A stretch of DNA of 64,000 bases, taken from assembly GCF_016722925.1 (NCBI RefSeq), contig NZ_JAEQNC010000002.1, positions 372,001 to 436,000 of the forward strand, in the 5' to 3' direction. The notes beneath the pieces were generated by a model, which saw only the letters and a program-made list of their open reading frames with translations, was not told the origin of the DNA and did no database searches. The position numbers and the translations under genes were made by a program. The DNA comes from Phytoamicus setariae (lineage in GTDB: Bacteria > Pseudomonadota > Alphaproteobacteria > Rhizobiales > Rhizobiaceae). Shown in pieces: positions 45,260 through 52,455 of this stretch; the first letter of the stretch is position 1, and the number at the start of each line of letters is the position of its first letter.

Positions 45260-45739
45260 ATGAAACGCCTTCTCTCGATTGCCACAGTACTCGCGAGCCT
45301 TCTGGTGAACAGCGGCGATGCACTCGCGGCCAAGTCCGTCAATCTCGGAATGCTCGTCTGCGACATGTCCAAGGGCATTGGCCTGATCATCATCGAAAAG
45401 CAGAAGATGACTTGCGAGTTCCGGCCGGTCAGCGGGCAGACGGTACTCTATACAGGCAAGATCACGGATGTTGGTATCGAGCTGGGCGAGGTTAAGGAAG
45501 GCCATATGATCTGGGGAGTCTTTGCAGCCGCCTTGACCGACATGCAACCTGGCGCGCTCGCTGGTCATTATGGCGGCGTCGAGGCGGATGCGGCGCTCGG
45601 GCTGGGAGTCGGCGCCAATGCGCTGATTGGAGGCACGGGCAAGGGCTTCATCTTGCAGCCGCTTTCGGTGGAGGGCGAGGTTGGCGTCAACATCGCGGCA
45701 GGTGTCCGAACCGTCACGCTGGATTTCGTGGCCGACTGA
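45260..45739 (+). CDS. DUF992-family exported protein
   Basis: The 159-residue product starts at ATG 45260 after AAAGGAG and has a signal peptide (about 1-23, ending DALAA). The mature chain is rich in Gly and hydrophobic beta segments (VNLGMLVCDMSKGIGLIIIE, GVEADAALGLGVGANALIGG, NIAAGVRTVTLDF) with two Cys (about 36 and 55) that may pair. This matches the alphaproteobacterial DUF992 family of small envelope proteins of unknown role. It is the first gene of the accessory block that separates glyA from nrdR. Confidence 0.8.
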   Translation: MKRLLSIATVLASLLVNSGDALAAKSVNLGMLVCDMSKGIGLIIIEKQKMTCEFRPVSGQTVLYTGKITDVGIELGEVKEGHMIWGVFAAALTDMQPGALAGHYGGVEADAALGLGVGANALIGGTGKGFILQPLSVEGEVGVNIAAGVRTVTLDFVAD

Positions 45740-46088
45740 TCTCTGCCGCCAGAGAAGAGAGGCGGTGACGGTTGTGGTCAGGATCTATCGCCGTATAGCA
45801 TGCGCGCTTGTTCTGTCGCCCCTGTATTCGTGCCAACGGCACACGGGGCAGGAGATCGCGAAGGAAGGTACCGACAACGACCGCTGCCGCGTACGACCGG
45901 CAAATTAATCTGGCTGATCGACCGATGTCGTAACCTTGGCGATGCCTATCGTGACCGTCTCGCACAATCCTCCAGTTCCGCCTTGCTTGCGACCTAGTTG
46001 TGGCGCATGGTCGATTGTCGGCAGCAATTGAAGCGGGCGCTGCTTTTATAGGGTTGAAAACCTTAGCCCCAAGCGAAAGGAGGACGAA
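45740..46088. other. Intergenic gap with possible gene debris
   Basis: Within these 349 bases two short frames hint at a broken small Cys-containing exported protein. One, near 45775-45906, runs through IACALVLSPLYSCQ to TDNDRCR. Another, in a different frame near 45910-45996, reads WLIDRCRNLGDAYRD. The echo of DRCR suggests frameshift or duplication. No complete gene is supported. The last bases carry the strong AAAGGAGG ribosome site of the next gene. Confidence 0.35.
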
Positions 46089-46574
46089 ATGTCTTCCGTC
46101 GTGTTTCTGCCGCATCTCACATCGCTCAATCTGCAAATGCTTGGCCGGGTACTCGATACTGCCGGCATATTCAACATCGATACCGCCTGGCATCTGGAGA
46201 GAAGAATGCGGTTCGGGCGATTTCTCGTCGATGCCTTCGAGGAAGGAATTACCTCTGAAGCGGAACTCGTCGCCAGTCTCGAAGAGCGGCTCGATGTGCT
46301 GGATGCGTCGTGCCTTCCCGATGCTGTGATGCGCGATAGTAGATCCGATAATGTCGGCTGGGAACATGAGGGCGACAGCCTTGGCCGTACAAGCGACTGG
46401 GCTTCGTATCTATTCGGCAAGCGGACAGAGCAAGACGGCTCCTGGACGATCTATCACGTCTTTTCGGGGCTTCCGGCACAATACGGAACCTGGAACATGC
46501 AAGGCCTGACCGAGCAGGAGGCCGAGCGAGCATTGCGAACTATCAACACACCATCATTCAGTGGAGAACATTGA
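46089..46574 (+). CDS. Unknown protein, first of a small-ORF string
   Basis: Not recognised. A near-perfect ribosome site (AAAGGAGG, 5-base spacer) precedes ATG 46089, so translation is likely strong. The 161 residues are soluble: a helical, Leu/Arg-rich N-terminal half (about 5-80, e.g. WHLERRMRFGRFLVDAFEEG) and a C-terminal half with aromatic strands (SWTIYHVFSGLPAQYGTW, then GLTEQEAERALRTIN). No signal, membrane segment, Cys motif or helix-turn-helix stands out. The C-terminal half recalls short conserved rhizobial proteins of unknown role. Its stop overlaps the start of the next ORF (TGATG, 46572-46576). Confidence 0.65.
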   Translation: MSSVVFLPHLTSLNLQMLGRVLDTAGIFNIDTAWHLERRMRFGRFLVDAFEEGITSEAELVASLEERLDVLDASCLPDAVMRDSRSDNVGWEHEGDSLGRTSDWASYLFGKRTEQDGSWTIYHVFSGLPAQYGTWNMQGLTEQEAERALRTINTPSFSGEH

Positions 46575-46708
46575 TGTCCAAGGAAAAGAACAAAGGAAAC
46601 AAGGAGGCCCGCAAGCCGAAAGTGGCAAAGCCTGCAAAGCAGCCTGTTGTTTCGACTTTCGCCAAACCCGTACCTTCGTCCAAAAAATCCACCTCGAACT
46701 CCTCGTGA
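46574..46708 (+). CDS. Small Lys-rich protein (44 aa)
   Basis: A 44-residue frame, ATG 46574 to TGA 46708, overlaps the stop of the previous gene (TGATG). A GGAG lies about eight bases upstream. The composition is extreme: about 12 Lys plus Pro, Ser and Ala (KEARKPKVAKPAKQPVV), so it is very basic and probably disordered. It could bind nucleic acid or the membrane surface. No homologue is recognised. Stop-start coupling to its neighbour is the main argument that it is real. Confidence 0.5.
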   Translation: MSKEKNKGNKEARKPKVAKPAKQPVVSTFAKPVPSSKKSTSNSS

Positions 46709-46714
46709 GCAATC

Positions 46715-46978
46715 ATGTCCGACCGCACCACAGAGACACAGATCACCTTTAGACACCCGTTTCAGCTTTCTCCACTGGTTCAGCCGCTTGCGCCTGGCAC
46801 TTATCGCGTCATCACTGACGAGGAGGAAATTCCGGGCCTCCCTTTCATCGCCTATCGACGCTCGGCCACGATGCTACATATCCCGGCGATAGGCGTCTTG
46901 GGACATGCCGAGCAGTATCTCAGCGTCGACCCAAAGGAACTGGAGGCATCGCGATTGAAAGACGTGGAAACAACCTAG
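46715..46978 (+). CDS. Small unknown protein (87 aa)
   Basis: The 87-residue product, six bases after the basic small ORF, looks like a compact beta domain: TQITFRHPFQLSPLVQPLA, PGTYRVITDEEEIPGL, FIAYRRSATMLHIP. Short proteins of this pattern (a P-G-x-Y-x-V turn followed by a FxAYRRxAT segment) occur in rhizobia and bradyrhizobia without a function, as far as I recall. No signal or membrane segment is present. The close spacing in the string supports a shared transcript. Confidence 0.6.
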   Translation: MSDRTTETQITFRHPFQLSPLVQPLAPGTYRVITDEEEIPGLPFIAYRRSATMLHIPAIGVLGHAEQYLSVDPKELEASRLKDVETT

Positions 46979-46998
46979 CCGAGATAGGGTGTAAACCG

Positions 46999-47127
46999 AT
47001 GATCTTTCAGCTCCCCACAACAACAGCCACGATCAAGTCCGTCATTGCCGCGATCGTGCTTTTGGCATGCTTCTTCTTGGTTGCTTACATGTTGATGGGT
47101 CATCCTGGGGTTTTGATACCCAACTGA
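46999..47127 (+). CDS. Small single-pass membrane protein (42 aa)
   Basis: A 42-residue frame from ATG 46999 to TGA 47127, 20 bases after the preceding stop. Residues 12-33 form one strong membrane segment (IKSVIAAIVLLACFFLVAYML). The flanks are short. A GATAGGGT stretch about nine bases upstream is a weak ribosome site. Its position as the last member of the string, with the same direction, supports it; homologues are not recognised. Confidence 0.45.
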   Translation: MIFQLPTTTATIKSVIAAIVLLACFFLVAYMLMGHPGVLIPN

Positions 47128-47537
47128 ATGCACCGGATCACATACTGTTCGCGAACGAGAGGCTGCATTGACCGAAGAGAGTAGCAGTCGTTGGATGCCT
47201 GATTGCAGCCAGCGGCAGCTCTGCTCTTCACTCTGTGGCGGTTGAATGGACTTGGAACGACGGCACTGGCACCGTTTGTGTGCAACGTCATGCTCGAGGC
47301 CTTGAAACCGCTGGCAAGGCGCGCATCGATACTCCTGACATCTCGCTTTCCGCCCAGCGCCGTTGCTCAACTGGCGTAGTTGGAGTAGGATTCCTCTATC
47401 AGCGGGCTTAGGATGAACGGTAAGGCAGCTAGGCAGCGTAGGGCCGCAAAAAGGTCGATCCTTCGATTGAAAAGACCGGAGCAGGCCTGATCTGACGGGT
47501 CGGTGCCTTTTGGCCTTCGTGCAATGGGAGCGCCGGC
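47128..47537. other. Gap upstream of the cyclase gene
   Basis: 410 bases without a supported gene. An open frame at 47172-47411 has a signal-like stretch and an RIDTPD segment, but no usable start codon (see rejected items). The end carries the GGGAG ribosome site of the cyclase gene. Confidence 0.4.
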
Positions 47538-48803
47538 ATGGACTTTCCCGTACCCGAGAACGAAGTTGAACGCCTGGCCGCGGTACAGGCGTATCAAGTA
47601 TACGGCACCGGCCCCGAATCCGGATTCGACGACCTCACCGATCTCGCCGCCTCGATTGCCAATGTCCCGATCGCGATCGTCAACATCGTAGGCGACACCA
47701 AGATATGGCTCAAATCCCGTCACGGTGTTCCTCCCGATCTCGAGGAAGTCCCTCGCGGCGGCGTCTGCTGCAGCCACGCGGTTTGCCGCAGCGACTTGCT
47801 TGTTGTCTCCGACACCCACGCCGATGACCGCTTCAGGGCGATGCCATTCATCGCAACGGAACCTTTCCTCCGCTTCTATGCCGGCATGCCGCTGATAGAC
47901 TCAGGCGGCCGGGCGCTGGGAACGCTCTGCATCATGGACATCACGCCGCGCGAGCTGACGTTCGAGGCTGCCGAGGGCATCCGACGCATAGCGCGCCAAA
48001 CCACCGCCCAACTCGAACTGCGCCTGAAGATCGCCCAGCTTGTGCGCTCTCAGGAAGAACTGGCCGCCGAGAAGCAGCGCTCTGACAGCCTGCTCCTCAA
48101 CATACTGCCACGCAATATAGCCGCGGAATTGACTGAGAAGGGCTCGGTCGAGCCTCGCCACCATCCTTCCGCGACGATACTCTTCACGGATTTCGTCGAC
48201 TTCACCAAATCCGCAGCGGAACTCTCCCCTCGCGAGTTGGTCGATGACCTCGATATGTACTTCTCCGAGTTCGACAATATTGTCGCGCGGCATGGGTTGG
48301 AAAAGCTGAAGACCATGGGAGATTCCTACATGTGCGCCGGCGGCCTGATGCAGGGCCGCAAGGACCACGCGGTCCGCAGTTGCCTTGCCGCTCTCGAGAT
48401 GAGGCGCTTTGTCGCTGCCTCAGACCGGCGCCTGGCCGCGATCGGGCAGCGGCCCTGGCACCTCCGCGTCGGCCTGCACAGCGGCAGCATGATGTCCGGC
48501 GTGGTGGGCCGGAAGAAATTCAGCTATGACGTTTGGGGCGACGCAGTGAACATTGCATCGCGAATGGAAAGCACCGACGAAGCGGACCATGTGAATATTT
48601 CCGAAAGCACTTTTCAACACGTAAAGAGTTATTTCGATTGCACGCCGCGTGGTTCCCTTGAGGTGAGAAGCAAGGGCAAGATGACGATGTATTTCCTCGA
48701 TCGGCTGAAACCCGAATACTCGGCAGATGCGGCAGGTGTGGAAGCGAACGAGCGTCTAAGGAGCACCCTTGCCGGTACTTCGGCCCCCTGGTCCCTGCAC
48801 TGA
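47538..48803 (+). CDS. GAF-domain adenylate cyclase (class III)
   Basis: The 421-residue soluble protein has an N-terminal GAF sensor (about 20-165, with HAVCRSD and RFYAGMPLIDSGG). A short helical linker (165-205) follows, then a class III cyclase domain (208-400). Metal-binding D218 and D262 lie in ILFTDFVDFTK and KTMGDSYM. The purine-selecting pair is K258 and D331 (YDVWGDAVN), and the transition-state N338 and R342 are present. All catalytic residues are intact, and the K/D pair predicts ATP and hence cAMP. The signal read by the GAF domain is unknown. GGGAG precedes the ATG. Confidence 0.9.
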   Translation: MDFPVPENEVERLAAVQAYQVYGTGPESGFDDLTDLAASIANVPIAIVNIVGDTKIWLKSRHGVPPDLEEVPRGGVCCSHAVCRSDLLVVSDTHADDRFRAMPFIATEPFLRFYAGMPLIDSGGRALGTLCIMDITPRELTFEAAEGIRRIARQTTAQLELRLKIAQLVRSQEELAAEKQRSDSLLLNILPRNIAAELTEKGSVEPRHHPSATILFTDFVDFTKSAAELSPRELVDDLDMYFSEFDNIVARHGLEKLKTMGDSYMCAGGLMQGRKDHAVRSCLAALEMRRFVAASDRRLAAIGQRPWHLRVGLHSGSMMSGVVGRKKFSYDVWGDAVNIASRMESTDEADHVNISESTFQHVKSYFDCTPRGSLEVRSKGKMTMYFLDRLKPEYSADAAGVEANERLRSTLAGTSAPWSLH

Positions 48804-48851
48804 ATATGTGGATTGCTATTCCCAGCGGCGCCGCACGCATTTACCTCGTAG

Positions 48852-49481
48852 CTACACGATCAGCAGCCCGGCGCCGGTGCCCACCAGTACCAGCGTCCAT
48901 ACGAGATCCACGTTGATCCAGGCGCTGCGTAGTATTTCAAGGCCGACCCAGCGATAGACCGCCAAGGCAACGAGGCTGGTGGCCGTCAACATCGCCAGCG
49001 TATGCACACCGACCGCTGCAAATGTCATGGCCGCAGAGCCATTCCCGCCGACCGTCCCCAATGGCGAATCCGCGATACATAGGGGCATCAACGCCGGCAG
49101 GACCATGAGACCGGCACCATGGGCTGTTGCCATCAGGAACGACCAGAGCGTCAGGCCGGCAAGGCCCGTGCGCATGCCGATGCGAACGCGCCGCCGGTGA
49201 CCAAAGAGGCTGTGCCAGAGAGCCCAACCAATGAGGCCTACCCCGGTGGCCGTGCGCAGGGCATCCTGGTCCACGTAAAGGTTGGCCGCAACCAGAGCTC
49301 CGGCCACCAGTGCGATGGACGCGGCGTGCCCGAGAGCAATCGCGGGTACCGCCTGAACCACCGCAGCAGCACTCTGCCGGTGCACACCCAGCGCCACGGC
49401 AAACAGCCATCCCATAGCTGGATTGAGGCCGTGAAAGGCACCCAGTCCCGCCAACAGCATCCAGGGCCAGAGTTCGTTCAT
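48852..49481 (-). CDS. His-containing integral membrane protein next to SBP56
   Basis: The 209-residue protein has six or seven membrane segments. Several contain His beside small residues (GLGAFHGLNPAMGW, LGHAASIAL, MATAHGAGLM, VGVHTLAMLT), a pattern that recalls metal permeases of the NicO/HupE type, though the classical HX4D motif is not present. It is 29 bp downstream of the SBP56-like gene, so one transcript is likely. It might pass a metal, possibly copper, to that protein; this is inference. Confidence 0.7.
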   Translation of the reverse strand: MNELWPWMLLAGLGAFHGLNPAMGWLFAVALGVHRQSAAAVVQAVPAIALGHAASIALVAGALVAANLYVDQDALRTATGVGLIGWALWHSLFGHRRRVRIGMRTGLAGLTLWSFLMATAHGAGLMVLPALMPLCIADSPLGTVGGNGSAAMTFAAVGVHTLAMLTATSLVALAVYRWVGLEILRSAWINVDLVWTLVLVGTGAGLLIV

Positions 49482-49510
49482 GGGTGCCTCGTCCGGCTAC
49501 TTTTCGTGCC

Positions 49511-50905
49511 TTACGGATAGCAATATGAATCTGACGAGCAATCTCCGCCCTGCAGGCGAATCTGGTGCGGTCGATGCGACTTTGGCCATTCGACGAAGAA
49601 CTTTTCGTCGAAGGCAATGCCGCCGTCCGGCCCCGCATCAAGCTTCACCATCCAGCCGGAAACGCCCTCGGGATAGAACTGCTCGTCGATCGCGCCATAG
49701 AGCGAATTGGTGAAATAGACGCGGCGGCCGTCGCGACTGATCTCGACCATCTGCGGGCCGCCATTCAGTGCGCCGTTCTTCGCGCCCGGATGCGAAGCAC
49801 GCGAAACGATGCCGCCGATCCGGACCTTGCCCGTCAGCTTGGGCTTGAACGGATCGGAGACATCGTATTGATGCAGGTCGCCGGTTCCCCAGCAGGACAC
49901 ATAGAGAAACTTGTCGTCCATCGACAGGTCGATATCGGTGACAAGAGGCGGCACGGCTTTGAAGCCCTTGAGCATCGGCGGCAGCAGGTCCGGATCGGCG
50001 GGTTCCGCGGGAATGTCGATCACCTTTGTCACCGCCCACTTCTCACCGTCGCGGTGCCAGACCCATATCGAGGAGGAAAGATCCTCGAGACTGAGGACGC
50101 AGTTGACAAAACCATAGGCCTTGGTCGGGTCGTGCGCCGGGCGAAGCTCGAACACGAGTTGATACTTGTCGCCGAAATCGATGGTCTGCAGGTGCTTGCG
50201 CTTGTGCAGATCCCAGAAATGCAGGCGGCGGCCATATTTCGCGCCGAGCAGGATTTCCGGGACCAGGCCGTTTTCGATAGTATCCGGCGTTCCCCACTCG
50301 CTGGTGATGAGCGTATCGTGGCCGAGATGCCACCAGACGTCATAGGAAAGGTGCTGCGGCCCGCGATCCATTTCCCACTGGCCTCGCACCTCGAACGTCT
50401 CGTGGTCCATGAGGAACACGCCGCCAGGTCCTTTGCCCTCGGCGTTGCCAAGCGCTGCGACATAGATCCCCTCCGGCCCGCAGTGAATGGTATGCGGCCT
50501 GGAATACCCCGCTCGTTCGGCGACTTCGCCGGGTTCGATGACCTTGACGATGGTTGGATTCCGGCCGTCTGGCTTGGTATCGATGATATGGATGCGCGAG
50601 GATCTCAGCCCCGGCACGACCAGATAACGGCGCTCCGCATGCGGGTGCGGCGCATTGGGGCAAAGGCAGGATGAACAGGCATTCCAGCCGAAATGGTGCA
50701 ACTCGTCCCCAACATTGGGCATGGCCACGGATTTGACGATCTGACCATAGGAGGCCGACTTGGGATCGACATCGACAACAGCCAGTTCATCAGGAACCGT
50801 TCGCGCCGGATCGAAGGCAGCGACGTAGGCAAGCGCCTCCGGCGCTGCCTTCATGGCCATTCTCGGTGACGGATAGAAGCTTGGATCGGGTTTCCACGTT
50901 ACCAT
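49511..50905 (-). CDS. SBP56 / methanethiol oxidase-like protein
   Basis: The 464-residue product belongs to the selenium-binding protein 56 family. Bacterial MtoX members oxidise methanethiol to formaldehyde, H2S and H2O2 using copper. Seen: the near-N-terminal WNACSSCLC motif, conserved HXXXWG and HHFGW-type His sites (DELHHFGWN; SRPHTIHCGPEG), and late segments DIDLSMDDKFLYVSCWGTGD and PHQIRLQGGDCSSD. I chose ATG 50905 (MVTWKPDPSFYPS) because of an AGGAG. No mauG or SCO1 partner genes, known from some mto clusters, are adjacent. The partner here is the His-containing membrane protein. Confidence 0.88.
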   Translation of the reverse strand: MVTWKPDPSFYPSPRMAMKAAPEALAYVAAFDPARTVPDELAVVDVDPKSASYGQIVKSVAMPNVGDELHHFGWNACSSCLCPNAPHPHAERRYLVVPGLRSSRIHIIDTKPDGRNPTIVKVIEPGEVAERAGYSRPHTIHCGPEGIYVAALGNAEGKGPGGVFLMDHETFEVRGQWEMDRGPQHLSYDVWWHLGHDTLITSEWGTPDTIENGLVPEILLGAKYGRRLHFWDLHKRKHLQTIDFGDKYQLVFELRPAHDPTKAYGFVNCVLSLEDLSSSIWVWHRDGEKWAVTKVIDIPAEPADPDLLPPMLKGFKAVPPLVTDIDLSMDDKFLYVSCWGTGDLHQYDVSDPFKPKLTGKVRIGGIVSRASHPGAKNGALNGGPQMVEISRDGRRVYFTNSLYGAIDEQFYPEGVSGWMVKLDAGPDGGIAFDEKFFVEWPKSHRPHQIRLQGGDCSSDSYCYP

Positions 50906-51313
50906 GTGACGTGCTCCTGGCTCGCGTTTGCTGAACAATGAGTGATGTTCGCAAGAGCGGGTTCGCCCAACTGGATTGGTTGACGACGGGGAACGTCAAT
51001 CAGCATCAAGGCTTTTGCAGAACGTCGCACATAGACCTATGGCCGGGGCAAAAGCCGTTGATGATGGCGAAAATTCGCGTCGTCCTCAGGGGCCGAAACC
51101 GATCGACTGCTGTGTCGAACGGTTCAGCCCTATGCTTAGGCTAGACCACGCACCGCTCTCTTGGCGGACCGGGCCGGATTGGGCCAACAGAATTGAATAC
51201 AATTGAGCGCAACCCGCTCTAAATACCTGCAAACGCCTACTCATCGCTGCGGATGGGGCAGGATCAAGGGTGCTTCAACGAAATACAGATTAGAGACCGT
51301 CCTCTACGGCTGA
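50906..51313. other. Gap upstream of the SBP56 gene
   Basis: About 400 bases that should contain the leftward promoter of the SBP56 pair. I see no gene, clear promoter or repeat. Confidence 0.4.
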
Positions 51314-51559
51314 GTGAGCCGTGGAAGCAATCCGCCCAAGGTAATTGTCTCAGATATCAGCAGGTTTGGACAGTCACTTTTTCGTAGCGGCTTCTTCCCA
51401 TACCCCTCTCGTGCGAAACCTTTTGACAACAACGCGTTAGGCTACGGTGACGACCGGTCCCACATCAAATTCGGCAACGAGGACAATAAACTGACTATCG
51501 ATTGCGGCGACGCCGCATGGAAACGCCCGCTGGACGGAGGGCCTTGCAAATCCGCATAG
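51314..51559 (+). other. Doubtful open frame or gene remnant
   Basis: An 81-codon frame with a GTG start runs to TAG 51557-51559, ten bases before the hairpin at 51569. Its second half (HIKFGNEDNKLTIDCGD) looks more protein-like than the first and might be the end of a lost gene. There is no good ribosome site. Included because a terminator follows it directly. Confidence 0.22.
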
Positions 51560-51568
51560 TGCATGCGG

Positions 51569-51595
51569 AAAGCCCGGCTCAAGACCGGGCTTTTT
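51569..51595 (+). terminator. Hairpin terminator
   Basis: Perfect 9-bp stem AAAGCCCGG / CCGGGCTTT with a 7-base loop and T5 on the plus strand (T3 on the minus strand). It lies between the doubtful plus-strand frame and the His-rich minus-strand gene and may serve both. Confidence 0.75.
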
Positions 51596-51603
51596 GTTGT
51601 CCT

Positions 51604-51957
51604 CTAGCGGCAGACGCGGACACGCTTAATATAGGCGTGTCCATTGTGATCATAGCGTCGCACCTTCTTGACGAAGCAATAATCGTTATAGTCTTCGTAA
51701 TAGCCGTTGTAGCCGGCGTAACCCGGCGCAATGACGATGCCGGGACCCCACCAGCCACCGTACCAGCCACCATACCAGCCCCCATGATAGTGGCCATGAT
51801 GGTGACCATGCCAGCCGTGGCCGTGACCCCAGCCACCATGGTGCCAGCCATGGCCGCCATGATGCCACCGGTAACCACCGCCTCGTGCTTCAGCCACGGA
51901 GATGAACGATGTTGCTGCAAATATTGCGGCAATTGCCGCGATCATCAGCTTCTTCAT
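51604..51957 (-). CDS. Exported Gly/His/Trp/Tyr-rich small protein
   Basis: The 117-residue product has a signal peptide (about 1-24, ending VAEA|RGGG). A low-complexity core follows (about 25-75) made of G, H, W and Y in HHGGHGWHHGG- and WYGG-type repeats. The C-terminal 35 residues (CFVKKVRRYDHNGHAYIKR) have two Cys and read like a small conserved domain. His/Gly-rich cores often bind metal ions. Related small proteins are common in Rhizobiales, with unknown roles. It stands alone. Confidence 0.7.
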   Translation of the reverse strand: MKKLMIAAIAAIFAATSFISVAEARGGGYRWHHGGHGWHHGGWGHGHGWHGHHHGHYHGGWYGGWYGGWWGPGIVIAPGYAGYNGYYEDYNDYCFVKKVRRYDHNGHAYIKRVRVCR

Positions 51958-52455
51958 AGGAACACTCCTGATTATAGAGTGAAACGCGTTCCGATGTGCG
52001 TATATTAGTCTTCCCTAAGTGAACGTTGGCTGAATGGCAAAGTTCCAGTATCAACAGGATTCAGCTTAAATTTGCGATGGTTGTGGCGGCGGCAACCCGC
52101 CCATTTGAGATCGGTGCGCGGAGCAAGGGTAACTCCATTTCTGGCGGCCCAAAGTGGATACAAAAATTCGATCCTGGAACCGTAAGATTATCCTCAAGTG
52201 GCTGGTATGTACCAAGTTGAATTCAAGAATTTGTCACTCTACGAGGCGCTTCGCGCCTGTTGCCGCCTTCCGCCATAGTTGGTGGGCACCCAAAAAACAG
52301 AGAGATCATGCCATACACCTTTTGATTCACGCCAAAACCAATAGGCTTACACTTCCTGCTCTGAAAAACATCAGTTAGGCATTGCTAAAGTGCAATTGTA
52401 GGAGGAAGCTCTCAACAGTGGCGTTACAAAATGCGCGTGAAGGGGAGGTGTGGTC
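51958..52455. other. Intergenic gap before the sulfatase gene
   Basis: 498 bases holding the leftward promoter of the His-rich gene and the rightward promoter of the sulfatase gene. It appears less GC-rich than the surroundings. I see no gene, repeat or insertion-sequence end. Confidence 0.4.

Noticed and set aside
47172-47411. Frame with a signal-like stretch and an RIDTPD segment reminiscent of thermonuclease (SNase) proteins
   Set aside because: It follows a stop directly, has no ATG/GTG start before the signal-like part, and only a few residues resemble SNase. It may be a remnant, but not enough is seen to annotate it.
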